A DNA stretch of 64,000 nt from an uncultured Dorea sp. (GTDB taxonomy: Bacteria > Bacillota > Clostridia > Lachnospirales > Lachnospiraceae). Shown in pieces: positions 34,429-43,121 of the stretch. Position 1 is the stretch's first letter. Each line of letters starts with the position of its first letter. The DNA is taken from NCBI GenBank assembly GCA_910578455.1, contig CAJTQA010000007.1, positions 1 to 64,000 of the forward strand, in the 5' to 3' direction. Below the pieces are notes generated by a model. The model did no database searches and was not told the DNA's origin. It saw only the letters and a list, made by a program, of their open reading frames with translations. A program made the translations under genes and the position numbers.

Positions 34429-34737
34429 ATGGTCGAAGAAACCATTAAAACCATCAGGGAGACGGAGAAAGAGGCGGAAGAGCTTATAAAGAATGCAGCC
34501 GCAGAATGTACCGAGATCCTTGAAGGGGCCGCTGCGGATGCCAGAGAGCTTAAGCAGAAGGCCGAGACAGATGCCAAAGCCAAAGCTGACGCTGATATGA
34601 AAGCGGCAGTTGAAATGGGGGAAAGTTCTGCCAGAGACGCTCTGAGAGACGTGGAGGCAGAGATTGCATCCCTGAAAGAGGCTGTGAAAGCCAAAGAAGA
34701 TGCGGCGGTGGCTTCTGTAATTTCAGAATTGGTTTAA
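34429..34737 (+). CDS. V-type ATPase peripheral-stalk subunit G/H
   Basis: A 102-residue, almost entirely helical, Ala/Glu/Lys-rich coiled-coil protein (EETIKTIRETEKEAEELIKN). Its place as first gene of the operon matches AhaH/NtpF-type stalk subunits, which pair with subunit E to hold the catalytic head. The ATG at 34429 follows GAGAGGTGGTGAAGTG. A GTG three bases earlier is possible. Confidence 0.85.
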   Translation: MVEETIKTIRETEKEAEELIKNAAAECTEILEGAAADARELKQKAETDAKAKADADMKAAVEMGESSARDALRDVEAEIASLKEAVKAKEDAAVASVISELV

Positions 34738-34764
34738 AAAATAAAATGAAGGAGGAACAGGTTT

Positions 34765-36783
34765 ATGGCAGTATTGCAGATGCAAAGAATTAGTATCTGC
34801 GCGCTAAAGAAAGATCGTAAGGCTATCCTGGAGCGCCTGCAGTCTTTAGGGACTGTGGAGATGAACCAAATTGCCGATGACGAGGCAGGCTTTGAGAAGA
34901 TGGACACCTTGAATGCAAGGCTTTCATTTGAAAAGAAGGCACAGCTTTCGGAAAATGCATTGGCAGTTCTGGATACTTACGCTCCGGAAAAGCATTCCCT
35001 GCTATCCAGTCTGGAAGGCAAGAAACTGATTGGGAAAGATGAATTCAATCAGATTATTTCAGACAAGCAACAGGTAATATCAGATGCAAATGAGCTTGTT
35101 GCGCTGAATAAAGAGATAGCAGAGAATAAAGCGAACATTCTAAAACTGTCGAACCAGATCGAGTCTTTAAGCCCGTGGCTTAGTTTGGATGTGCCGATGG
35201 ACTTTAAGGGTACGAAAAAAGCTGCGATGCTTTTGGGAACGCTGGCTGCGGGAAACACGGAAGAAACAGTGTATGCCGCCATTGCAAAACATTGTCCCGA
35301 GACGGAAGCATTGGATGTGCAGATTGTCCATAGCGACAAAGATGCGGTGTATCTGGTTGTATTCTGCCTGAAAGAGCAGGAGACGGCAGTAGAGGAAGCT
35401 TTAAGAGCAGCAGGATTTGCCAGGCCTTCGCAGCTGGCGGAAAAGATGCCGGCAGAGAAGAAGGCAGATCTGGAAGCAGAGATTAAAAAACTGAATATGC
35501 GTAATTCTCTCAATGAGGAAGAAATCAGGCTCCTGTCTCAGAACAGGCAGAAGATTCAGGCCGTCGGAGATTATTTCCGCATGCGGGCAAGCAAGTATGA
35601 GTTGCTCGGAACGCTGCCCCAGTCGCAGAGGACATTTATCGTAAGCGGCTATATCCCTGCAAAGGCTGCAGATGCAGTCAGAAAAGCAATCGGGGATAAA
35701 TATGACTGTGTTATCGACACGGAAGAATTAAAGGAAGATGAGGAACCGCCGGTAATCTTGAGCAACAATGGATTCTCGGCAAGCGTAGAGGGAGTATTGG
35801 AGTCATACGGGCTTCCGCACAAGGGAGAGTTTGACCCGACGACGATCATGTCGTTTTTCTATGTGTTCTTCTTCGGAATGATGCTTTCCGACGCGGCATA
35901 CGGTGCGATTATAGCGATTGCATGTTTTATAGTAGTAAAGAAATTCCCGCGGATGGAAGAGGGGATGAAGAAATCCCTCAAGATGTTCATGTACTGCGGT
36001 GTTTCAACGATGGTGTGGGGCGTACTGTTCGGAGGTTATTTCGGAAACGTGGTAGATATCGTGTCCGGCACGTTTTTCGGGAAGACAGTTACGGTTCCTG
36101 CCTTGTGGTTTATACCTTTGAACGATCCGATGAGGCTTTTGGTCTACTCGCTGGCATTCGGAGTCATCCATTTGTTTGTAGGGCTTGGGATTAAAGGCTA
36201 TATGCTGCTTAAGGACAAAAAGCCAGTGGACTTTTTGTGTGATGTTGTCCTATGGTATTCTTTCTTGATCGGATTGATTCTGATGCTGGTACCAACGGAC
36301 ATTTTTGCGTCCATCGCGCAGGCAAAGATTGTATTCCCGCCGTTTTTAAATATGCTTGCCAAAGCGCTTGCGATCATTGGAGCAGTAGGGCTGCTTCTTA
36401 TGTCGGGAAGGGAAAATAAGAACCCGGCTCTCAGAATTGCGCTTGGTGCATACGACATTTACAATATTACAGGGTGGCTCAGCGATGTGCTGTCCTACTC
36501 GCGTCTTCTTGCGCTCGGCCTTGCCACCGGAGTTATCGCTTCCGTTGTAAACCAGATGGGAAGCATGTTCGGAAAAGGCATTGTAGGCATAATTGGATTT
36601 GCGGTTGTATTTATCGTAGGCCATACATTGAACCTTGCAATCAATCTGCTTGGTGCGTATGTTCATACAAACCGTCTGCAGTTCGTAGAATTTTTCGGAA
36701 AGTTTTACGAGGGCGGCGGAAAACCATTTGAACCATTTAAATCAGATACGAAATATGTAGATATTAAGGAGGAAAATTTATAA
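34765..36783 (+). CDS. ntpI: V-type ATPase subunit I (membrane stator, a-subunit homologue)
   Basis: A 672-residue protein: an N-terminal cytoplasmic helical arm with coiled coils (residues about 1-340) and a C-terminal membrane domain of seven or eight helices beginning at FDPTTIMSFFYVFFFGMMLSDAAYG. The half-channel Arg region is visible in LSDVLSYSRLLALGLATGVIA. It forms the ion half-channels and couples the stalks to the K ring. The ATG follows AAGGAGGAACAGGTTT. Confidence 0.94.
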   Translation: MAVLQMQRISICALKKDRKAILERLQSLGTVEMNQIADDEAGFEKMDTLNARLSFEKKAQLSENALAVLDTYAPEKHSLLSSLEGKKLIGKDEFNQIISDKQQVISDANELVALNKEIAENKANILKLSNQIESLSPWLSLDVPMDFKGTKKAAMLLGTLAAGNTEETVYAAIAKHCPETEALDVQIVHSDKDAVYLVVFCLKEQETAVEEALRAAGFARPSQLAEKMPAEKKADLEAEIKKLNMRNSLNEEEIRLLSQNRQKIQAVGDYFRMRASKYELLGTLPQSQRTFIVSGYIPAKAADAVRKAIGDKYDCVIDTEELKEDEEPPVILSNNGFSASVEGVLESYGLPHKGEFDPTTIMSFFYVFFFGMMLSDAAYGAIIAIACFIVVKKFPRMEEGMKKSLKMFMYCGVSTMVWGVLFGGYFGNVVDIVSGTFFGKTVTVPALWFIPLNDPMRLLVYSLAFGVIHLFVGLGIKGYMLLKDKKPVDFLCDVVLWYSFLIGLILMLVPTDIFASIAQAKIVFPPFLNMLAKALAIIGAVGLLLMSGRENKNPALRIALGAYDIYNITGWLSDVLSYSRLLALGLATGVIASVVNQMGSMFGKGIVGIIGFAVVFIVGHTLNLAINLLGAYVHTNRLQFVEFFGKFYEGGGKPFEPFKSDTKYVDIKEENL

Positions 36784-37268
36784 TGAGTATTTGGAGTAAT
36801 TTAGGACTTGTATATGCGTTACTTGGAGCAGCAGTAGCTGTATTTCTTGCAGGTGCAGGATCAGCGATTGGCGTAGGTATTGCCGGTCAGGCGGCAGCAG
36901 GTGTTGTGACAGAGGATCCGAGCAAATTTGCGAAGGTACTTATCATGCAGCTTCTTCCTGGTACACAGGGAATTTACGGGCTGCTTGTCGGATTTATCAC
37001 TTTATCCAAAGTTGGGCTTCTGGGCGGAGGAGCAGCTGCTCTGGATCCGCAGACAGGGCTTTTGATTCTTGCGGCATGCATGCCTATCGGCATCGTTGGG
37101 CTTATCTCCGGAAAGTATCAGGGAATGACATCCGCAGCGTCTATCGGAATCGTAGCTAAGAAACCGGATCAGTTCGGTAAAGCTATGCTTTTCCCGGCGA
37201 TGGTTGAGACATATGCGATTCTGGCGCTCCTGATCTCTATCCTGGCTGTTAATGCGGTTCAGATTTAA
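36783..37268 (+). CDS. ntpK: V-type ATPase subunit K (membrane ring), sodium-type
   Basis: A 161-residue proteolipid with two fused hairpins (four helices), as in Enterococcus NtpK. The sodium ligands are all present at equivalent positions: Leu58, Thr61, Gln62 (LLPGTQGIYG), Gln113 (KYQG) and Glu142 (MVETYA), plus Tyr65, which hydrogen-bonds the Glu (NtpK L61, T64, Q65, Q110, E139, Y68). Sodium rather than proton coupling is therefore inferred. The ATG overlaps the stop of subunit I. Confidence 0.95.
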   Translation: MSIWSNLGLVYALLGAAVAVFLAGAGSAIGVGIAGQAAAGVVTEDPSKFAKVLIMQLLPGTQGIYGLLVGFITLSKVGLLGGGAAALDPQTGLLILAACMPIGIVGLISGKYQGMTSAASIGIVAKKPDQFGKAMLFPAMVETYAILALLISILAVNAVQI

Positions 37269-37310
37269 TGACGGAAACTTACCAAGATTTAATATAAGGA
37301 GTGCAGGAAT

Positions 37311-37904
37311 ATGACTGGATTAGAAAAAATGAAAAGCCAGATCCTGGATGAAGCTAAGGCGGCAGCCGAGAATAAGGTTTCCGAAGCAAAAGCAAAGGCA
37401 GAGGAGATCCTTTCTGAGGCAAGGGCAGAGGCAGAAAAGACAGCGGCCGGCATTTCGGGGAAGTCTGAGACGGCAATTGCGAGCTACAAAGAACGCGTGG
37501 CATCTTCCAACGATTTGCAGAGGAGGACAAAGATCCTCACTGCAAAGCAGGAAGTAATCGCAGATGTTCTGGATAAAGCATATGAGTCTCTGGAGAGCAT
37601 GGAAAAAGAAAAATACTTTGATATGCTGCTGGGGATGGTGGATAAATACGCACAGCCGCAGGACGGAGAGATTATCTTTTCCAAAGCTGATCTTGGAAGG
37701 CTGCCGGAAGATTTTGAAAGGAAAGCCGCAGAAACTGCAAAAGCGAAAGGCGGAAACCTTAGGATATCAGGAGAAAGCAGAAATATTGAGAATGGTTTCG
37801 TTCTCGCCTACGGCGGCATTGAAGAAAACTGTACGCTGAGGGCGATGTTTGATGCCAGAAGAGATGAGTTATCTGACAAAGTTCATCGTATATTATTTGC
37901 GTAA
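37311..37904 (+). CDS. ntpE: V-type ATPase subunit E (peripheral stalk)
   Basis: A 197-residue protein with an N-terminal Ala/Glu/Lys coiled coil (residues 1-75) and a compact C-terminal head-binding domain (IENGFVLAYGGIEENCTLRAMFDARRDEL). It pairs with the small subunit at 34429 to form the peripheral stalk. The ATG follows AAGGAGTGCAGGAAT. Confidence 0.92.
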   Translation: MTGLEKMKSQILDEAKAAAENKVSEAKAKAEEILSEARAEAEKTAAGISGKSETAIASYKERVASSNDLQRRTKILTAKQEVIADVLDKAYESLESMEKEKYFDMLLGMVDKYAQPQDGEIIFSKADLGRLPEDFERKAAETAKAKGGNLRISGESRNIENGFVLAYGGIEENCTLRAMFDARRDELSDKVHRILFA

Positions 37905-37926
37905 ATGAAAGGAAGGGCTGATTTAC

Positions 37927-38895
37927 ATGAGTGAACAGTATACCTACGCGGTTGCACGTATACGGGCTTTGGAAGTCTCCCTGTTTTCCAACAGCACCAT
38001 CGACCAATTGTTAGCATGCCAGAGCTATGAGCAGTGCATGCAGTTTCTGGAAGAGCACGGCTGGGGGGATTCGGAGACATCAGGTAATGCAGAGGCGATG
38101 CTGACCAGGGAAGAAGAGAAGATATGGGAGATTGTCAGGGAACTGTCCATTGACATGGAGAATTTCAGCGTTCTCTCTTACTCAAAGCTTTACCACAATC
38201 TGAAAGCGGCGATTAAGGAAGTCTGCACGGAGGAAAAAAACAGGCATATCTTTTATGAAGATGTGTCTATTCCGGGCAAGGAGATGCTTGAGATTGTGAG
38301 CGAGCGCGACTTCGGAAGGCTTCCGGCGCATATGCAAGGCGCTGCGGCAGAAGCCTTTGAGACTCTTCTCCACACAAGAGACGGTCAGTTATGTGATGTG
38401 ATCATTGACAGGGCGGCGCTTGAGGCTGTCTATCAGGCAGGAAAGGCATCTGATGCCGCAATTATCCGTGATTATGCGGAATCTATGGTTGCGGTTGCGG
38501 ATATCAAGATTGCCGTCAGATCACAGAAAACCGCAAAATCATTAGAATTTATGAAACGGGCGATGGCAGAGTGCAGCAGCATAAATGCGGGCCAGTTGGC
38601 GCGTGCGGCGCTTAACGGCATGGATGCGATCAGGGAATATCTGCTCGGAACTGCTTACGCAGAGGGAGCGGCGGCTCTGGAGGAATCGCCGTCCGCATTT
38701 GAGCGGTGGTGCGACAACCGTATCATCCAGACCATCAGTCCGCAGAAATATAATGCATTTACAATCGGGCCTGTGATTGCCTATGTAATTGCAAGACAGA
38801 ACGAAATTAAAACGGTGCGGATCATACTTTCCGGCAAGCTGAATGAACTGCCGGATGATTCTATCCGGGAAAGGGTAAGGGAGATGTATGTATAA
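37927..38895 (+). CDS. ntpC: V-type ATPase subunit C (d-type socket)
   Basis: A 322-residue, mostly helical protein of the V-ATPase C/AC39 family (YTYAVARIRALEVSLFSN; LEFMKRAMAECSSI; PVIAYVIARQNEIKTVRIIL). It connects the central shaft with the K ring. The ribosome site (AGGAAGG) is rather far, about 13 bases from the ATG. Its end overlaps the start of subunit F. Confidence 0.92.
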   Translation: MSEQYTYAVARIRALEVSLFSNSTIDQLLACQSYEQCMQFLEEHGWGDSETSGNAEAMLTREEEKIWEIVRELSIDMENFSVLSYSKLYHNLKAAIKEVCTEEKNRHIFYEDVSIPGKEMLEIVSERDFGRLPAHMQGAAAEAFETLLHTRDGQLCDVIIDRAALEAVYQAGKASDAAIIRDYAESMVAVADIKIAVRSQKTAKSLEFMKRAMAECSSINAGQLARAALNGMDAIREYLLGTAYAEGAAALEESPSAFERWCDNRIIQTISPQKYNAFTIGPVIAYVIARQNEIKTVRIILSGKLNELPDDSIRERVREMYV

Positions 38896-39208
38896 GATTG
38901 CAGTATTGGGCGATTACGACAGTATCTACGGCTTTGCTACGCTGGGTCTTGACACGTTTCCGGTAAATACCCACGAAGAAGCTACAGAGACGCTCACAAA
39001 GCTTGCAGGCGGCGGATACGGCATTATCTATATCACAGAAGCCTGGGCGGCAGAGCTTAAACATGAGATTTCAAGGTATCAGGAGCAGCTTATGCCGGCG
39101 ATCATCCAGATTCCGGGCATTTCAGGCAACACGGGAGCCGGGATTGCAGGAGTTAAGAAGTCGGTTGAGGTTGCGGTTGGTTCCGATATCTTATTCAGTA
39201 ACCAGTAA
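38888..39208 (+). CDS. ntpG: V-type ATPase subunit F (central shaft)
   Basis: A 106-residue Rossmann-like protein (YKIAVLGDYDSIYGFATLGL; GYGIIYITEAWAAEL; IIQIPGISGNTG), the usual size of NtpG/AtpF. It binds subunit D in the rotor. The ATG (38888) overlaps the subunit C stop by 8 bases. Confidence 0.93.
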   Translation: MYKIAVLGDYDSIYGFATLGLDTFPVNTHEEATETLTKLAGGGYGIIYITEAWAAELKHEISRYQEQLMPAIIQIPGISGNTGAGIAGVKKSVEVAVGSDILFSNQ

Positions 39209-39226
39209 GGAGGTTTATTCGTCCAA

Positions 39227-40996
39227 ATGAATAGTACAGGTACGATTAAAAAAGTAGCAGGACCTTTGGTTATCGCGTCAGGTATGCGTGATGCCAATAT
39301 GTCTGACGTTGTACGTGTTAGTAAACAGCGTCTGATCGGAGAGATCATCGAGATGCACGGAGACGAGGCATCCATCCAGGTATATGAGGAGACATCGGGC
39401 CTTGGCCCCGGCGAGCCGGTAGAGTCTACAGGAGCGCCTATGTCCGTTGAACTTGGGCCTGGGCTTATCACCAGCATCTATGATGGTATCCAGCGTCCGC
39501 TTGACGACATTATGAAAGTTTCCGGAAACAACTTACAGCGTGGTGTTGAGGTTGCTTCCCTGAAAAGAGATAAGAAATGGGAATTTGTTCCGGTGGCAAA
39601 AGTCGGAGATGAAGTAGAGCCGGGAGATGTCCTTGGCACGGTTCAGGAGACGGCTGTTGTCACACAGAAGATCATGGTGCCTTATGGAGTGGAAGGTACA
39701 ATAAAAGAGATTAAGTCAGGTGAGTTCACCGTAGAAGAGACCGTTGCAGTAGTTACTGCAAAAGACGGCGACAAAGAGATTTCCATGATGCAGAAATGGC
39801 CGGTTCGTAAGGGCCGTCCTTATGTGAAGAAACTGCCGCTTGATGCTCCGCTTGTAACAGGACAGCGTGTCGTCGACATGTTCTTCCCAATTGCAAAGGG
39901 CGGTGTTGCGGCCGTTCCGGGACCATTCGGAAGCGGAAAGACTGTTATCCAGCATCAGCTTGCGAAGTGGGCAGAGGCGGACATCGTTGTATATATCGGA
40001 TGCGGCGAGCGTGGAAATGAGATGACGGACGTTCTTAACGAGTTCCCGGAACTGAAGGATCCGAAGACAGGCCGTTCCCTTATGGAAAGAACTGTTCTGA
40101 TCGCGAACACATCAGATATGCCTTTCGCAGCCCGTGAGGCGTCTATCTATACAGGTATTACAATTGCAGAGTATTTCCGTGACATGGGATATTCCGTGGC
40201 TCTGATGGCAGACTCTACATCCCGTTGGGCAGAGGCGCTGCGTGAGATGTCCGGACGTCTTGAGGAGATGCCTGGTGAGGAAGGTTACCCGGCATACTTA
40301 GGTTCCCGTCTTGCAGAGTTCTACGAGAGGGCAGGACGTGTAATCTCTCTTGGAAAAGAAGGAAGAGAAGGAGCGCTCTCCGTTATCGGAGCCGTTTCCC
40401 CTCCGGGCGGTGATACTTCTGAGCCGGTATCCCAGGCGACACTTCGTATCGTTAAGGTGTTCTGGGGACTTGATGCAGCGCTTGCATACAAGAGACATTT
40501 CCCGGCCATCAACTGGCTGACAAGTTATTCTCTGTATCTTGACAATATGCAGGATTGGTTCAACGGCACAGTAGCAGAAGACTGGATGGAAGACCGCCAG
40601 AAGATGATGAGCCTTCTGACTGAGGAGGCGGCATTGGAAGAGATCGTGCAGATGGTAGGTATGGACGCGCTTTCACCGGGCGACCGCCTGAAGATGGAGG
40701 CGGCAAGGTCGATCCGCGAGGACTTCCTGCACCAGAACTCTTTCCACGAAGTAGATACCTACACACCGCTCAGGAAACAGTATCTGATGATGAAACTGGT
40801 ACTTGCTTTCTACGAGCAGGCGACAGAGGCGTTAAATAAGGGAGCGTCCATGAAGGAGCTGCTTGTGATGAACGTAAGAGAGAGAATCGGACGTTACAAA
40901 TATACAACTGCCGAGAATATTGAGACAGAATATGAAAAGATCATGAATGAATTAGGCGCAGAGATTGCCAATACATTCGGGAAGGAGGACTTCTAA
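39227..40996 (+). CDS. ntpA: V-type ATPase catalytic subunit A
   Basis: A 589-residue catalytic subunit. It has the A-type bulge region of about 80 residues absent from F-type beta, the Walker A loop GPFGSGKT (from residue about 235), the catalytic Glu in GCGERGNEM, and ALMADSTSRWAEALRE. It hydrolyses or makes ATP at the A/B interface. AAGGAGG lies 13 bases from the ATG, longer than usual, but no better start exists in frame. Confidence 0.96.
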   Translation: MNSTGTIKKVAGPLVIASGMRDANMSDVVRVSKQRLIGEIIEMHGDEASIQVYEETSGLGPGEPVESTGAPMSVELGPGLITSIYDGIQRPLDDIMKVSGNNLQRGVEVASLKRDKKWEFVPVAKVGDEVEPGDVLGTVQETAVVTQKIMVPYGVEGTIKEIKSGEFTVEETVAVVTAKDGDKEISMMQKWPVRKGRPYVKKLPLDAPLVTGQRVVDMFFPIAKGGVAAVPGPFGSGKTVIQHQLAKWAEADIVVYIGCGERGNEMTDVLNEFPELKDPKTGRSLMERTVLIANTSDMPFAAREASIYTGITIAEYFRDMGYSVALMADSTSRWAEALREMSGRLEEMPGEEGYPAYLGSRLAEFYERAGRVISLGKEGREGALSVIGAVSPPGGDTSEPVSQATLRIVKVFWGLDAALAYKRHFPAINWLTSYSLYLDNMQDWFNGTVAEDWMEDRQKMMSLLTEEAALEEIVQMVGMDALSPGDRLKMEAARSIREDFLHQNSFHEVDTYTPLRKQYLMMKLVLAFYEQATEALNKGASMKELLVMNVRERIGRYKYTTAENIETEYEKIMNELGAEIANTFGKEDF

Positions 40997-42369
40997 TGCC
41001 AAAAGAATATAGAACCATACAGGAAGTTGCCGGACCGCTGATGATGGTAAAAGGTGTAGAAGGCGTCGCATTTGATGAGCTTGGAGAGATTGAGCTTGCC
41101 AATGGCGAGAGACGCCGCTGCAAGGTACTTGAGGTAGACGGCAGCGACGTAGTTGTGCAGCTCTATGAGAATGCTGCAGGTATTAACTTAAGCAACAGTA
41201 AAGTACGTTTCCTTGGACGGAGCATGGAGCTTGGCGTATCCGGCGATATGCTTGGACGTGTCTTTGACGGACTTGGCCGCCCGATCGACGACGGCCCGGA
41301 GATTCTGCCGGAGGAAAGAAGAGATATCAACGGCCTGCCTATGAACCCGGCAGCCAGAGTTTACCCTGAGGAGTTTATCCAGACGGGCGTATCTGCCATT
41401 GACGGTCTGAATACGCTGGTTCGTGGACAGAAGCTGCCGATTTTCTCCTGCTCCGGCCTGCCGCACTCACAGCTTGCAGCGCAGATTGCAAGACAGGCTA
41501 AGGTACGCGGAACAGATGAGAACTTCGCCGTTGTATTTGCTGCCATGGGTATTACCTTCGAGGAGTCTAACTACTTTATCGAGTCCTTTAAGGAGACAGG
41601 AGCCATCGACAGGACGGTACTGTTCATCAACCTGGCAAATGACCCGGCTGTTGAGCGTATTTCCACGCCTCGTATGGCGCTTACTGCAGCAGAGTATCTT
41701 GCATTTGAAAAGGATATGCATGTACTTGTAATCCTTACTGATATCACTAACTACGCAGACGCGCTCCGTGAGATTTCCGCAGCGAAAAAGGAAGTTCCGG
41801 GCCGCCGCGGATATCCTGGATATATGTACACTGACCTTGCGACCATGTATGAGAGAGCAGGACGTCAGAGAGGCAAGAACGGAAGTATCACGATGATCCC
41901 GATCCTGACCATGCCGGAAGATGACAAGACTCATCCGATTCCTGACCTTACCGGATACATCACCGAGGGCCAGGTAATCTTAAGCCGTGAGCTGTACCGT
42001 AAGGGCTTGCAGCCGCCAATCGACGTACTGCCGTCACTTTCCCGTCTGAAAGATAAAGGTATCGGCGAGGGCAAGACAAGGGCAGACCATGCGAATACCA
42101 TGAACCAGCTGTTTGCGGCATATTCCCGCGGAAAAGACGCGAAAGAGCTTATGACTATCCTTGGCGAGGCAGCTCTGACAGAGATTGACCTTAAGTACGC
42201 AGAGTTCGCGGAAGCTTTTGAGAAAGAATACGTATCCCAGGGGTACACCAATGACCGCTCGATTGAAGAGACACTTTCTATTGGCTGGAAACTTCTTTCC
42301 ATGCTGCCGAGAGCAGAGCTTAAACGTATCGACGACAAGTTCTTAGACATGTACTACGGCAAGCAGTAA
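40996..42369 (+). CDS. ntpB: V-type ATPase subunit B (non-catalytic)
   Basis: A 457-residue subunit B without a canonical Walker A (FSCSGLPHSQLAAQI replaces it), with the B-type motif FVNLA-like FINLANDPAVERISTPRMALTAAEYLA and GYPGYMYTDLATMYERAGR. The ATG shares its A with the subunit A stop (TAATG), indicating translational coupling that keeps A:B stoichiometry. Confidence 0.96.
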   Translation: MPKEYRTIQEVAGPLMMVKGVEGVAFDELGEIELANGERRRCKVLEVDGSDVVVQLYENAAGINLSNSKVRFLGRSMELGVSGDMLGRVFDGLGRPIDDGPEILPEERRDINGLPMNPAARVYPEEFIQTGVSAIDGLNTLVRGQKLPIFSCSGLPHSQLAAQIARQAKVRGTDENFAVVFAAMGITFEESNYFIESFKETGAIDRTVLFINLANDPAVERISTPRMALTAAEYLAFEKDMHVLVILTDITNYADALREISAAKKEVPGRRGYPGYMYTDLATMYERAGRQRGKNGSITMIPILTMPEDDKTHPIPDLTGYITEGQVILSRELYRKGLQPPIDVLPSLSRLKDKGIGEGKTRADHANTMNQLFAAYSRGKDAKELMTILGEAALTEIDLKYAEFAEAFEKEYVSQGYTNDRSIEETLSIGWKLLSMLPRAELKRIDDKFLDMYYGKQ

Positions 42370-42404
42370 GCCATGCATGGCGTAAACAAGAAGGAGGTTA
42401 AAGG

Positions 42405-43064
42405 ATGGCATCTAAACAGATAACTCCTACCCGTATGGAGCTGACAAAGACGAAAAGAAAGCTTGTCACTGCCAGAAGAGGGCATAAGCTCTTAAAGGAT
42501 AAGCGTGATGAGCTTATGCGTCAGTTCTTAGAGCTGGTCAAGGAGAACATGGCACTTCGCCAGAAGGTAGAAGCCGGAATCCTCTCTGCGAATAAGAACT
42601 TTGTCATAGCGAAAGCCGGAATGGATGAAGCTACGCTGAATACGGCATTGATGGCACCGAAACAGGAAGTTAACCTTGAGGCGGGACAAAAGAACGTCAT
42701 GAGTGTTAATATCCCGGTTTTTAATACGACCACAAGGACTGCGGATGTGAACGACATCTACTCTTATGGATTTGCGTTTACGTCCAGCGACCTTGACGGT
42801 GCTGTGAAATCATTGGCAGATATCCTGCCGGATATGTTAAGACTTGCGGAGACGGAAAAAGCATGCCAGCTTATGGCGGCGGAGATAGAAAAGACAAGGC
42901 GCCGTGTTAATGCGCTGGAGCATGTGACGATTCCGGATGCTCAGGCAACCATCAAGTATATCACGATGAAGCTGGATGAGAATGAGAGAAGTTCTCAGAT
43001 TCGTCTGATGAAAGTAAAAGATATGATGCTTGAGGAAGCGCATCACTACAGTGAGAGAGAATAA
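42405..43064 (+). CDS. ntpD: V-type ATPase subunit D (central shaft)
   Basis: A 219-residue protein with long helical hairpin ends (PTRMELTKTKRKLVTARRGH; RRVNALEHVTIPDAQATIKYI), as in all V/A-type D subunits. It forms the rotating shaft with F. The ATG follows AAGGAGGTTAAAGG. It is the last gene of the operon, with a strong terminator 15 bases on. Confidence 0.95.
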   Translation: MASKQITPTRMELTKTKRKLVTARRGHKLLKDKRDELMRQFLELVKENMALRQKVEAGILSANKNFVIAKAGMDEATLNTALMAPKQEVNLEAGQKNVMSVNIPVFNTTTRTADVNDIYSYGFAFTSSDLDGAVKSLADILPDMLRLAETEKACQLMAAEIEKTRRRVNALEHVTIPDAQATIKYITMKLDENERSSQIRLMKVKDMMLEEAHHYSERE

Positions 43065-43078
43065 TCAGGCAGAAAGAG

Positions 43079-43112
43079 AGAGGATGGAGAGAAAATCTCC
43101 ATCCTCTTTTAA
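43079..43112. terminator. Terminator of the V-ATPase operon
   Basis: Arms AGAGGATGGAGA (43079-43090) and TCTCCATCCTCT (43096-43107) with a GAAAA loop, then TTT. It lies between convergent ntpD and murF and may serve both. Confidence 0.9.
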
Positions 43113-43121
43113 CTTTTAAGT

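Noticed and set aside
36783..37268. F-type ATP synthase c subunit
   Set aside because: Double-hairpin length (161 residues) and the surrounding V-type gene order exclude an F-type ring protein.
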